The position numbers and the translations under genes are program-made. This document shows, in pieces, positions 49,854 to 60,966 of a stretch of DNA of 64,000 nucleotides. The stretch spans positions 26,427,470-26,491,469 of the forward strand of contig JAIUCV010000008.1 of the NCBI GenBank assembly GCA_026724425.1, given 5' to 3'. Source of the DNA: Erythrophleum ivorense (lineage: Eukaryota > Streptophyta > Magnoliopsida > Fabales > Fabaceae). The notes below the pieces were generated by a model. It was not told the origin of the DNA. It was given only the letters and a program-made list of their open reading frames with translations, and did no database searches. The first letter of the stretch is position 1; the number at the start of each line of letters is the position of its first letter.

Positions 49854-50743
49854 ATGTTTGTAATTAGGGTAATTAAAGGGAACGAAATGGTTAGGAGAAA
49901 TGAAATTGTTTGTATTTATACAAATGAAAGAATTTATAAAAATACGCAATGTGCGACATTTCAATGTGCAATGTTCAGATATATAATAGTTAGCACTGAT
50001 ATCACTTTGGAAGAGTTAAAACAAGCTGTTAGTCAAAATTTACACCTTCTTGCTAACCAAATTGTATTTAATTTGATATATAGGTTCCTGACGACAATAA
50101 ATCCAACATGGTATCAAGCGACTATGCTAGAAGATGATGGTGATGTACAGAAGATGTGACAATCACACTCACGTTTTCCATCACAAATTGAATTTAGTTG
50201 AGATATATGCGAACATCTCAAGTATTGACCCATGTTTAAGCATTGAATTTTAGTCAAACTCGATAAATGAAGTGCTACCCTCACCTGATCCATTATATCG
50301 ATCAACAGCTTATCAAATGGTGCCAATAGAGGGTAGTTCGTACTCGAATTCCTCCTATCTAGTAATTGGGTTTGATGAGCCTCCTTCTCCACTTGGCTCA
50401 AAAGGAAATGTATTAGAAGACTTTGAAAATGAAGATGAGTATGACATAGAGCTTGACCTTGATTATAACAATGACGATAAAGTTGCTAATGGTGAGATTG
50501 ATGATGACAATGATGACGATGCGTATGACAGTGAGGGTGATGATGATGAAGTTGTTAATGTTGAACCAATGTCCCAATATGTTGACCTTGCTGCTGCGTT
50601 CTTTCAGCAAGTTAATTTATCTTTCGCACGAGGTGATGAATTTGAAGAGGTGGAAAATCAAATACAATTGAACAATCAAGAGTTATTTGTTGGATTAAGA
50701 TATTCAAATAAAAAAGTGCTTGATTTGCTGTGAAACTCTATTC
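49854..50743 (+). pseudogene. MULE transposase, N-terminal part
   Basis: Pieces of a MuDR-type N-terminus. At about 49985-50155 the reading DITLEELKQAV then WYQATMLEDDGDVQKM matches the ubiquitin-like start of many plant MULE transposases. After a stop and frame change, an acidic linker follows (50390-50560, rich in Asp and Glu), then ELFVGLRYSNKKVLD (about 50680-50725), the conserved stretch before the zinc-binding region. The CRM-like element inserted at 50743/50744 cuts the gene here, and the frame resumes at 58929. Stops before the insertion show the transposase is dead independently of it. Confidence 0.72.
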
Positions 50744-51580
50744 TGATGGAGGTGAGATAGGAGATTTGAAGAAGCTTGAACAAAATCAAGAGCTTGGAAA
50801 CAAAAGGGCTGGACGTGACTCTAAAAGATGGCCAACTAAAGATCCATTGCAAAGTATGGGAGGCCCATGCACAAGATCAAGAGCCAAAGCTATGAAGGAG
50901 GCCTTGAATGGAGTGATCCAAAAACTAATAGACTTGGAGCCCATAGTCTTAGCTGAATATGAAGCCCAAAAGGAACAAATTGGCATAAAGATTATTTCAT
51001 TCCTACAAGATGCTAGCCCAAGCCCAAAGGTAGCCTAATTGAAGGAGTCTAGCCATTTTCCACAAAATCAGCCATTTTCCACAAAATTCTCTTAGTTTTA
51101 TTTTGTTTTAATTTGATTGTTGCTGTTTCAGATTTTTAGGCACCATTCTTGGTGAATTTGTTTAGATTTAAATTTCTTTTATGTAACCTAGGAATTATTC
51201 TGTTTAGGATTTTATTTTTCAAATGCCTATATAAGGCCCACTTGTACTCCAAGAATGGCAGATTGAATGAATTATCTTTTCAGAATCATTTCTGATTTGT
51301 GAGGTTTCTCTTGTGGCCTTTATGTGCTGGAGAAAATCTTTGACTTATCAAAGGAGTGGTTTCTTTTGTGGCATCTCGGATTAGGATTCTAAGAGACGGG
51401 TTCTCTTAGAGTTCAATTCCATTGACCAACATTTCTTCTTCTTCTTCTTTGTTCTCTGTTCTTTGTTCTTTGTTGCTTATATTGTCCATATTATTTGTTC
51501 TTGTGCTGCATGCCAAAATTTGATCACTGATCCGTGTTATTTGGGGTTCCTAGAACGGGTTTCTAAGGGGTCTCACATCA
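50744..51580 (+). repeat. 5' LTR of CRM-like element
   Basis: 837 bp, with TATATAAGG at 51228-51236 as probable promoter. It contains an open frame to 51038 that corresponds to the C-terminal tail of the polyprotein, GGPCTRSRAKAMKEALNG and onward, intact in this copy. Confidence 0.9.
51228..51236 (+). promoter_or_regulatory. TATA box in 5' LTR
   Basis: TATATAAGG, conserved at the same place in the 3' LTR (58591-58599). Transcription would start roughly 30 bases downstream. Confidence 0.6.
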
Positions 51581-51582
51581 TC

Positions 51583-51594
51583 TGGTATCAGAGC
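51583..51594 (+). other. Primer-binding site, initiator tRNA-Met
   Basis: TGGTATCAGAGC lies two bases after the 5' LTR, perfectly matching the usual plant initiator tRNA-Met site. Confidence 0.92.
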
Positions 51595-52616
51595 ATTGGT
51601 TGAGGTTAGTTTCATGCACTTTTTCTTTGTTCTTTTCCCTTATTTCATTTGATTAGTTTCTGTTCGTCCTCATTTTCGTGCGGCTGTTTCTGGTGTTTTC
51701 CTTCGTATTTTTGGACGTGTAATAGGTCTTTCTTATGTCTCAAGATCTCTTCTTTCTTCTCGTTTTGGAATCACATCAATCCGATTTTTCTAAAGCAAGT
51801 TATAGCTGTTTCTTGCGTGCATGTCATTCTGATCTTTCAGAAATCTTGTGTTCTGTTTGCAAATTTTATAGCACCTTTGAGATTCGAAAAAAAAAAGAGA
51901 GAGTATATTTCAGTGAAAAAAAAAAAGAAAAGAAAAGAAGGAAAAGTTGCAAAAAAAAAAAAGGAAGTCAAAATCTGTGAAAAAGAAAGTTGTGCTGGAA
52001 ATTATAAATTGTTGACTTAAATTGCAATTGCTGAAGATAATCTATTCTTGGAATTATCATTTTTGATTCCTTGAGTTGATCTGGTCATTAAATGTCATAT
52101 TGTGCACAATTCATAAAAGGAAATTTGCATTCATTCACCTTGTTCTAAATTTCAAATTTCTGATTGCTTCATTACTGATTTCAGATTCCAATTTCCTTTC
52201 CATCCTTTCCTCTTGATAATTAATCATTTAACCATTTGTTCTCTCATAATCTGCTACATACCATTTGTTCCATAAATTCATTGTCTTCATTTCCTTTCCT
52301 AGTCACTTGCTGTATTTTCCATTGGCTGCACCTACGAATTTTTTTAAATGTTGGACTTTTTTTGTCTCTTGGAGAACTTTGCATCTTGAATTCTAATTTG
52401 AGATTGCCACTTCAGTTGCTACTTCTTTTGATTTGTTGGGTTTAATTTAGTACACTATAGGAAGCAAGTTGAGAGGAAAAAGGCAAGAGTGTTTTCATCA
52501 TTGTAAAAGCCATTACAAGTGTGAAACACGAGTGAATTTGCATCATTTAGAGTGAAACACGAGAGGGAGTGGTCAAGTCCTTTCTCTTGCTATTCACTAA
52601 CATTTCAGGTGCCATC
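51595..52616 (+). other. Leader of CRM-like element
   Basis: About 1 kb of untranslated leader before the gag ATG. The ORFs at 51649-52020 match nothing. A TTTCAG immediately upstream of GTGCCATCATG looks like a splice acceptor, so gag could be made from a spliced RNA, but this is only suggestive. Confidence 0.45.
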
Positions 52617-53360
52617 ATGTCTAAAAGTGAAGATAACTAAGTTGACCTTAAATTGTTCATCAAATCTGTTCAAGAACAATTCAAGAGGCTAAATACTAGG
52701 TTGGATCAAATAGATTCTTCTTCTTCCAATAGCAAGGCAAGACGTGGTAAAAACGTTCTAGGAGGAGATGAATCTGATTTTGAGGAGGAAAGCCAACATG
52801 AAAGATTTAGGAGAGCTCCACCTCAAAAGAAAGACGCGTTTAGTAATATCAAGATGAAAATCCCTTCCTTTCAAGGGAAAGCTGATCCTGATGTATACCT
52901 TGAATGGGAAAGAAAAGTTAAGTTTATATTTGACTGCCAATCTTTTTCAGAGGAAAGTAAAGTGAAATTAGCTGCTTTGGAGTTTACAGATTATGCAAGC
53001 CTATGGTGGGATCAATTAACCACTAGTAGGAGGCGTTCTGGAGAGGGCCCAATTCGGTCTTTGCTAGAAATGAAGGCTCTCATGAGGAAGAGATTTGTCC
53101 CTACCCATTATTATAGGGATGTGCACAAAAGGCTCCACAAAATCAAACAAGGATCTATGAGTGTGGAAGAATATTTTCAGCAAATGCAAATTGCCATGAT
53201 CAAAGCTAACATTGAGGAAGATTCAGAAGTTACAATGGCAAGATTTCTTGGTGGCTTAGACCTTGAAATTGCTACAGAAGTTGAATTGCAAAACTACCTT
53301 GATATGGAAGAGTTGTTGCATAAAGCCATTAAGGTGGAGAAGCATTTTAAGGCAAAATAG
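52617..53360 (+). pseudogene. gag of CRM-like element, with nonsense codons
   Basis: ATG at 52617 is followed by a stop at codon 8 (52638-52640), after which the frame is open to 53358. The protein has a variable, Ser-rich and acidic start, then the retrotransposon gag core: KIPSFQGKADPDVYLEWERK, ASLWWDQL, then MRKRFVPTHYYRDVHKRL and VEEYFQQMQ. The stop at 53358-53360 separates it from the zinc knuckle that follows in the same frame, so the original product was one gag-pol frame. Two single nonsense codons are the only visible damage. Confidence 0.88.
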
Positions 53361-53363
53361 AAA

Positions 53364-55148
53364 TTGAAATCACATGCTAGTTCCAACAAAGACTTCAAGT
53401 CCTCTTTCAAGTTTAAGGGAGAGACCAAGCCTAAAGAGGAGAATAAGTTGAAGATGCTAACACCTACTTCTAAAGATAAATCTGAACCTAAATCTTCTTC
53501 TAGTTCTTCTAAAATTAAATGCTTTAAATGTCAAGGTTTTGGTCACATTGCTTCACAATGTCCAAATAAAAGGACTATGATTTTGCTTGAGAATGGTGTT
53601 ATTACTAGTGAAAGTAGTGGTGATGAAGAAGTGGAAGCTGAGTTGAGCTCCAATGAAGGTGATGAATCTGATGTGGAGGTAGCTGAAGCTGTGTTTGGTG
53701 AGGCTCTAGTGTCAAGGCGTGCTCTTAGCATTCAACCTAAAGAAGAGCTTGAAAAAGAACAACGAAAGCATATCTTTCACACTAGGTGTTTTGTTAACAA
53801 CAAGGTATGTAGTTTTATCATTGATAATGGGAGCTGCACTAATGTTGCTAGTACCTTGTTAGTTGAAAAGCTAGGTTTGCCAACTAGAAAACACCCCACT
53901 CCTTATAATTTGTTGTGGTTCAATGATAATGGGGATGTTAAAGTTACTAAACAGGTTGTTGTAGCATTTTCCATAGGAAGTTACCACGATGAGGTTTTGT
54001 GTGATATAGCTCCTATGTATGCTGGACACTTATTATTGGGTAGACCTTGGCAATTTGATAGGAAAGTTAAGTATGATGGTTATACTAACATGTATTCTCT
54101 TGAGTTTAATAAGAAAACCATTATGCTAACCCCTCTTAGACCCTTGCAGGCATATGAGGATCAAAAGCGAATTACTCAAGAATGCAAGCTAAGAGAGAAA
54201 GAAAAGAAAGTGCGTGAGAAAGAAAGAAAAGAAAGTGAGATGGAGAGAAAAGGAAAGAGAGCTACTGAAAAGAAAAGTCAAGAGAGTGAAGAAAATAAAG
54301 TAACACTATTTTCTGGTAGAGGAGAGATTAAGAGGGTTTTATGTAGTGAGACATCTTTTGTACTATTGTATAAGGATGTTTATCTAACCCTTAGTGACCT
54401 TGATGAATCCCTTCCTTCTAGTATTTTGAGTTTGTTGCAGGAATATAAAGACTTGTTTTCGGAAGAGGTACCGAATGGATTGCCTCCCATAAGAGGCATT
54501 GAACACAGGATTGATTTTATTCCTGGAGTCTCTTTTCCTAACCGACTTGCTTATAGGGCAAATCCAGAAAAGACTAAGGAAATTCAGAGACAAGTGAAAG
54601 AACTCATGAAAAAGGGGTTTATGAGAGAGAGCCTTAGTCCATGTGCTGTTCCGGTAATACTTGTGCCCAAGAAGGATGGCAAATGGAGGATGTGTATGGA
54701 CTGTCGAGCCATTAACAAAATCACAGTTAAGTATAGATATCCCATTCCTAGGCTTGATGACATGCTTGATGAGTTGCATGGTGCTTGCTTGTTTTCAAAA
54801 ATAGATCTTAGGGGTGGTTATCATCAAATTAGGATGCAAGAGGGTGATGAGTGGAAGACTGCATTTAAGACTAAGTTTGGTTTTTATGAATTGCTTGTTA
54901 TGCCCTTTGGCTTAACTAATGCTCCTAGTACATTCATGAGCTTAATAAATCATGTGTTTCGCCCTTACATAGGAAAGTTTGTTATTGTGTATTTTGATGA
55001 CATTCTTGTGTTTTCTAAGAATCTAGAAGAGCATGTTAAGCATTTGCATTCTGTGTTTATTATTTTGAGAGAAAATAAACTCTTTGCAAATTTAGAGAAA
55101 TGCTCTTTCTGCTTGGATTCTGTTGTTTTCCTTGGTTTTGTTGTAGGT
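53364..55148 (+). pseudogene. Zinc knuckle, protease and RT of CRM-like element
   Basis: In frame with gag. The CCHC knuckle CFKCQGFGHIASQC is at about 53520-53561. The protease reads FIIDNGSCTNVAS, where the family usually has D-S/T-G, and later LLLGRPWQ. After a highly charged Lys/Glu linker (about 54170-54300), RT begins, with WRMCMDCRAINKITV, FSKIDLRGGYHQIR and VMPFGLTNAP. The catalytic YFDD is at 54990-55001, and FLGFVV is next to the break. The solo LTR at 55149-56201 cuts the frame exactly here, and coding resumes in frame at 56207. With the solo LTR in place only a truncated RT could be made. Confidence 0.92.
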
Positions 55149-56201
55149 TGATACAATATCAATAGGCATGCCCATTGAAGCACTACAAGTTTGAGAAGCC
55201 CTCATCCATCAAGAAACCCAAATCATTCAAAAGCCTATGATTCAGGTCCAAATGGCTCATGAAAGGATGGCCTATGCTCAAGAGGCTCAAATTGTGCTAG
55301 TATATGTCCAAAAATCTCAAAGAGCTCAAAATAATATCTATGTTGGACGTCGGCCCAAGTTTAGAGCCCAAGATCCATATTTGATCAACATCTCTTTAAA
55401 TATACAAAAGTGGAAGTCCAAGTGGAAGCCCAATGTCCTAAGAAGGTCCATGGAGCAACTAAAGTTAATATCCAACATGTTAAAAGCCCAATGACAAGAG
55501 GAAGAGTTAAACGTCTACAAAGAGCAATTAGGCTTCAATTTGCTGAATTAGAAGCCCATAATGTTAGTGCATGCATTGAGGAAGCAAATAGAGCCTTAAT
55601 CATGCTTATTCAAGCCCAAGTTGATGCTTAAAGAGCCCATTGAAGTTAGAGGACGTGAATAGTATTTCAAATACAAGATGTCCAACCCATTAATATTAAT
55701 TAGTTTTGATTAGGACTCTAGTTTTGACTAGAACTCTTTTTGAATTTCGTTTTTTATTATTATATTATTTTTTTTGGACTTGGTCAATGAGCTTATCTAG
55801 GAGATTAAGTTAAAATTAATATCTTAATCTTATTCCTTGTTTTTAGGCATTGTTTAGAATATTTCTAATTAGATTTTAAGAGTTTTAGTTTTAGTAGGAT
55901 TTTAAGTCTTTTAGAAACTTTGCCTATAAAAGGCTCCCTATTGTACTCTATTTTAAATCTTGAATGAACTTGAATATTATTCAATACTTTGAGAGGCTTT
56001 TGCTTCTTTGTGTTCTCTGAGAGTTCACGTGACTTATCAAAGGATTGGTCTTCCTTTGTGGCGTCTTGAGGCTAGGGTTCTAAGAGACAAGTTCTCTTAG
56101 GGTCTTTCCTTTGACCAATAATCTTGTTTCTAGCCGATCCCGGGCATAGTTTCAAATTGTTGAAGGTTCTCTAGGGCATGTTTCTAGTGGGTCTTGCATC
56201 A
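55149..56201 (+). repeat. Solo LTR of a related gypsy family, in RT
   Basis: 1053 bp, TGATACAATATC...CTTGCATCA, flanked by TAGGT (55144-55148 and 56202-56206). Its 3' part resembles the surrounding element's LTR (for example AGAGACAAGTTCTCTTAG, and a CTATAAAAGG TATA box at about 55923). It has its own ORF (55410-55631) reading SPMTRGRVKRLQRAIRLQFA. This is a counterpart of the tail encoded in the host element's LTR. A related but different family therefore inserted after the CRM-like element and then lost its interior. Confidence 0.88.
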
Positions 56202-56206
56202 TAGGT

Positions 56207-58107
56207 ATTGATGGCCTCCGGGTGGATGAAGAGAAGGTGAAGGTAATTCGTGAGTGGCCAACACCTAAGAATGCTAGTGAGGTGAGGAGTTTCCACGGAC
56301 TTGCAAGTTTCTACCGACGTTTTGTAAAGGACTTCTCAACCCTTGCTGCACCTTTAAATGAGCTGGTAAAGAAAAATGTTGTCTTTAAATGGGGTGAGGT
56401 ACAAGAGGCGGCTTTTAACACTTTGAAAGATAAATTGACCAATGCCCCTCTACTTATTCTTCCTGATTTCTCTAAAATTTTTGAAGTTGAATGTGATGCC
56501 TCTGGAATTGGTATTGGTGCTGTTTTGATGCAAGAGTCTAGGCCTATTGCTTACTTTAGTGAAAAGCTTAGTGGTGCTTGTTTGAATTATTCAACTTATG
56601 ACAAGGAATTGTACGCTTTAAAAAGAGCTCTGGAACATTGGCAACATTATTTATGGTCTAAGGAATTTGTTTTGCATTCTGATCATAAGAGTCTTCAATA
56701 CCTAAAGACCCAAGATAAGTTGAATAAGAGGCATGCTGTGTGGTTTGAATTCATTGAGTCATTTCCTTATGTACTTAAACATAAAAAAGGGAAAGAAAAT
56801 GTTGTGGCTGATGCTTTGTCTAGGAGGTATAGTCTCATTACATCTATGCAAGCTAGGTTGATTGGTTTTGAATCTTTCAAAAGCATGTATGAATGTGATG
56901 CTGATTTTGCTGAAACTTGGAAGTTGTGTGAAAAACATGGTGCTCATGATTTCTTTAGATTTGATGGTTTCTTGTTTAAAGGAAATAAATTGTGTGTGCC
57001 TGTTTGTTCTATGCGTGAGCTTTTGGTTAAAGAATCTCATGGGGGTGGTTTGATGGGGCACTTTGGGATAGAAAAGACTTTATCCATGTTGAAGGAACAT
57101 TTTTATTGGCCTCATATGCGTAGGGATATGATTGCTATATGTAAAAGGTGCATTGTATGCAAGCACACTAAATCTAAAATGCAACCACATGGTTTGTATA
57201 CTCCTTTACCTGTTCCTTCTCATCCTTGGATAGATATTTCAATGGATTTTGTGCTTGGATTGCCTAGAACATCTAGTGGAAAGGATAGCATATTTGTTGT
57301 TGTTGATCGATTTAGTAAAATGGCTCATTTCATTGCTTGCTCAAAAACAAATGATGCTATCCATATTTCTAATTTGTTTTTCAAGGAGATTGTTAGATTG
57401 CATGGTTTGCCCCGATCTATTGTGAGTGACTGTGATGTTAAATTTGTTAGTCACTTTTGGAAAACTTTGTGGGCTAAGCTGGGTACAAAGCTTGTGTTTT
57501 CTACGGTTGCACATCCTCAAACGGATGGACAAACCGAAGTGGTGAATCGAACACTTTCTTCCTTATTGCGTGTTGTAATTCAACAAAATTTAAAGAATTG
57601 GGAAAAGTGTTTGCCTCACATTGAGTTTGCATCTAATCGTGCCTTGCATTCTACAACTGAGTTTTCTCCTTTTGAGATTGTATATGGTTTTAATCCTTTG
57701 ACGCCCTTAGATCTACTTCCTTTGCCTTGTAATGAGTTTGCTAACCTTGAAGGTGCAAAGAAAGCTAAGTTTGTGTAGGATCTTCATGCTAAGGTTAAGG
57801 CGAACATTGAGCGCAAGAATGAGCAATATGCTTAACATGCTAATAAAGGTCGAAGGAAGGTTATCTTTGAACTAGGAGATTGGGTGTGGGTTCATTTGAG
57901 GAAAGAAAGGTTTCCTGAACAAAGGAAGTCCAAATTACACCCAAGAGGCAATGGTCCTTTCCAAGTGTTGGAAAGAATAAATGATAATGCATATAAAATT
58001 GATTTACCTAGTTCTTATGGAAATGTAAGCGCAACTTTCAATGTGTCTGACCTTTCTCTTTTTGATATTGCAGATTCGAGGACGAATCCTTTTCAGGAGG
58101 GAGGGAA
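56207..58107 (+). pseudogene. RNase H and integrase of CRM-like element
   Basis: Continues RT in frame: VDEEKVKVIREWPTP, then RNase H with CDASGIGIGAVLMQ and NVVADALSRRY. Next is the integrase zinc region, GHFGIEKTLSML to CKRCIVC. The catalytic core has ISMDFVLGLP, then VSDCDVKF (usually SDRDVKF) and HPQTDGQTEVVNR. The C-terminal part has GDWVWVHLRKERFP and NVSDLSLFDIADSRTNPFQE. There is no chromodomain. Stops lie at 57776-57778 and 57833-57835, the latter probably from CAA. The frame runs on into the 3' LTR. The element cannot now make an intact integrase. Confidence 0.92.
58094..58107 (+). other. Polypurine tract of CRM-like element
   Basis: CAGGAGGGAGGGAA directly before the TGATGGAGG start of the 3' LTR. 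It also encodes part of the polyprotein (QEGGN). Confidence 0.85.
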
Positions 58108-58923
58108 TGATGGAGGTGAGATAGGAGATTTGAAGAAGCTTGAACAAAATCAAGAGCTTGGAAACAAAATGGCTGGACGTGACTCTAAAAGATGGCCAAC
58201 TAAAGATCCATTGCAAGGTATGGGAGGCCCATGCACAAGATCAAGAGCCAAAGCTATGAGGAGGCCTTGAATGGAGTGATCCAAAAACTAATAGACTTGG
58301 AGCCCATAGTCTTAGCTGAATATGAAGCCCAAAAGGAACAAATTGGCATAAAGATTACTTCATTCCTACAAGATGCTAGCCCAAGCCTAAAGGGAGCCTA
58401 ATTGAAGGAGTCTAGCCATTTTCTACAAAATCAGTCATTTTCCACAAAATTCTCTTAGTTTTATTTTGTTTTAATTTGATTGTTGCTGTTTCAGATTTTT
58501 AGGCACCATTCTTGGTGAATTTGTTTAGATTTAAATTTCTTTTATGTAACCTAGGAATTATTCTGTTTAGGATTTTATTTTTCAAATGCCTATATAAGGC
58601 CCATTTGTACTCCAAGAATGGCAGATTGAATGAATTATCTTTTCAGAATCATTTCTGATTTGTGAGGTTTCTCTTGTGGCTTTTGTGTGCTGGAGAAAAT
58701 CTTTGACTTATCAAAGGAGTGGTTTCCTTTGTGGCGTCTCGGATTAAGGTTCTAAGAGACGGGTTCTCTTAGGGTTCAATTCCATTGACCAACATCTCTT
58801 CTTCTTTGTTCTCTGTTGCTTATATTGTCCATATTATTTGTTCTTGTGCTGCATGCCAAAATTTGATCACTGATCCGTGTTATTTGGGGTTCCTAGAACG
58901 GGTTTCTAAGGGGTCTCACATCA
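58108..58923 (+). repeat. 3' LTR of CRM-like element
   Basis: 816 bp. The polyprotein frame continues through its first 160 bases to GGPCTRSRAKAMRRP and stops at 58268, because one A present in the 5' LTR copy is missing here. It has TATATAAGG at 58591-58599. It is shorter than the 5' LTR mainly in a CTT/TTTG-rich stretch at about 58800. Confidence 0.9.
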
Positions 58924-58928
58924 TATTC

Positions 58929-60690
58929 TGTGAGGGCGCATAATAATTTTAAGAAACATTTGACAAATAAAAAGTATGAAGAATGTTGATGTATGAATTA
59001 TGGTAAGAACTGTAGATGGTGGGTTAAAGCATGTAAGAAAGATAAGGGGAAGGGATCATTTTGGTAGATTACAAGATATGGGAGTCTGCATACATGTTTG
59101 TCTTCAATCTTATCACAAGATCATCTAAAATTGGATTCTGATTTTATCTCATATGTATCGGGGTAATGGTAATAGAGACCCCCGATGTTCCTATCAACCA
59201 GATAATTAAGCGAAGGAAGAGATTATTTAGTTACACTATCTTTTATAGAAAGGTATGAAGAGCAAAACATAAAATTGATGCTATTGCTTTTGGTAATTTA
59301 GAGAGCTCCTACGCCCATTACCTAGGTGGAAGGTTGCAATACAGCAATCTATGCCCGACTCGTATGTTGAGTTTGTAATGAATCAAGTTTCAAAGAGTGC
59401 CTTTATTAGTGAGCTAGTTGCAAATTTTAAGTGTGTATTTTGGGCGTTCAAACCTTGTATAGATATATTTAAGCACCTTAAACTGATGATTCAAGTCGAT
59501 GGCACATTCCTCTATAGTTAATATAAAAGGACATTATTAATGGCAATTGCATAGGATGGTGATTGTCATATTATTCCCCTTGCCTTTGTTATCGTGAAAG
59601 GGGAGACGCAATCAGCATGGACGTGGTTCTTGTATAACTTGTGTAGGTGAGTGGTTCCTAGACAACGCGGTATTTATTTGATATCAGACAAACATCAATC
59701 GATTTTATTTGCTGTCACTAATCTGCAGACTAGTTGGTAGCCACCTTATGGGTATCATGTTTTTTGTCTTCATCACGTGGCAAGCAACCTCTACATGCAT
59801 TATAGGTCATCTGATTGAAAGTAGAAATTAAAAAAATATTGATATGTTTTTCCTCTCTATGTGGTTATACATATTGTAGATGATTAGTAAATAATAATAA
59901 ATGCATTAATCATGTTACACATGTTATACATATGAACATCGATATGTTGATAAGAAGCTAGCCGAAATAGTAGTCATACATGAAGAAGCAGCCAAATGGA
60001 TTACCAAAATTCTCAAAGAACAGTGGACTTGTGTATATGATATAGAGGGTCGACGATATGACTACATGACATCGAACTTAGCAGAGTGCATAAATAACGT
60101 CTTGAAAGGGGTTAGGTCCTTGCCTATATTAGGCATAACGAAAACAACATATTATCAGATCAACCAGTATTTTATACAATGTGCTTAGTAGATCAATGCT
60201 CAAATGAATGCAGGTCAGGTTTACTCTCAGACCTCGATAAAGATGATAACAGTCAATGTGTAGTGCTCCCATTCTTGTGTTATGTGCATGTTCAATTGGG
60301 AAGTTGCATTGTTCAAGGTCGAGGAGTTGCATGACCAAATGAATCACTAATATAGTTGTTGCTGTAGGGTTAATTTGACTAAGCGCATATGTGATTGTGA
60401 TAAACTTCAAGTAGAGAAGTACCGTGTCAACATACTTTTGTGGCATGTGTAGCAGTAGTTTTTGAGCCATTTCAGTATGTGGATCCTGTATTTAAACTGA
60501 ACATAATGCATAACGCATATGGTAATATGTTCCAGCCTATTAGAGTATAGGAATATTGGCCGTAACCAATTGGTCCAAAGTTAATTCTTGATCCATCAAT
60601 GCTTCATGAGTGAGATTGACTTCATTCGACTCGTTATTGAAATGAAATAGATTTCAAGACATCGTCACAATTGAGTAGATGTAGCTTCTG
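58929..60690 (+). pseudogene. MULE transposase, zinc-binding to SWIM part
   Basis: The MULE resumes after the CRM-like insertion with VRAHNNFKK. Following pieces are the pre-catalytic YRKVWRAKHK and GNLESSY, then FWAFKPCIDIFKHLKLMIQV. First catalytic Asp is in VDGTF (59498-59500), then PLAFVIVKGE. Second Asp is in LISDKHQ (59687-59689), then CLHHVASNLY, the C-H-N motif of MuDR-type enzymes. After that come AAKWITKIL, and NLAECINNVLKGVRSLPI. The SWIM finger region is at about 60360-60450 (CDCDKLQVEKY). Many stops and frame shifts make it dead. A normal transposase of this kind has about 700-800 residues. Confidence 0.87.
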
Positions 60691-60966
60691 TAGATAAACC
60701 AGTCATAATCATTCCTCCTGCCTATATCATAATGTTGCCTCTTAATAGTATATTAACAAAAGTTGTAATTATTTTATAAATATGTTAGATGACTCATTCT
60801 TCATATGTGTATATTAAGAATAGTATTGTATGCATATTTATGCTAGTAACTTGAAAGAGGATAATAGTTTGTTACAATTTTTTTTAGATATATTATTTTT
60901 TATTAATCAATTACATCTATTTTAGATAAATATTTGTTCATTGTGTTATTTTTGCCCATAGCTACT

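Larger units (their letters stand above)
50744..58923 (+). mobile_element. CRM-like Ty3/gypsy element, nearly complete
   Basis: 8.18 kb including a 1053-bp solo LTR inside it. The LTRs are 50744-51580 and 58108-58923 and share ends TGATGGAGG...CTCACATCA. The target duplication TATTC is at 50739-50743 and 58924-58928. Primer-binding site, gag-pol in one frame and polypurine tract are all in place. By eye the LTRs differ at about 16 bases plus a small length change in a CTT/TTTG-rich stretch, so the insertion is fairly recent. I assign it to the CRM-like lineage from a short LTR, no normal chromodomain, and a polyprotein running into the 3' LTR. Reina or Galadriel relatives are not excluded. 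Confidence 0.88.

Noticed and set aside
50413..50671. Extra ORFs on both strands rich in Ile/Val or Met/Thr.
   Set aside because: They are other-frame readings of the Asp-rich linker of the MULE transposase (GAT-type repeats).
51649..52020. 123-codon ORF ending in Lys-rich sequence in the leader of the CRM-like element.
   Set aside because: It lies before gag, matches nothing, and its basic end is an A-rich tract. The leader position explains it.
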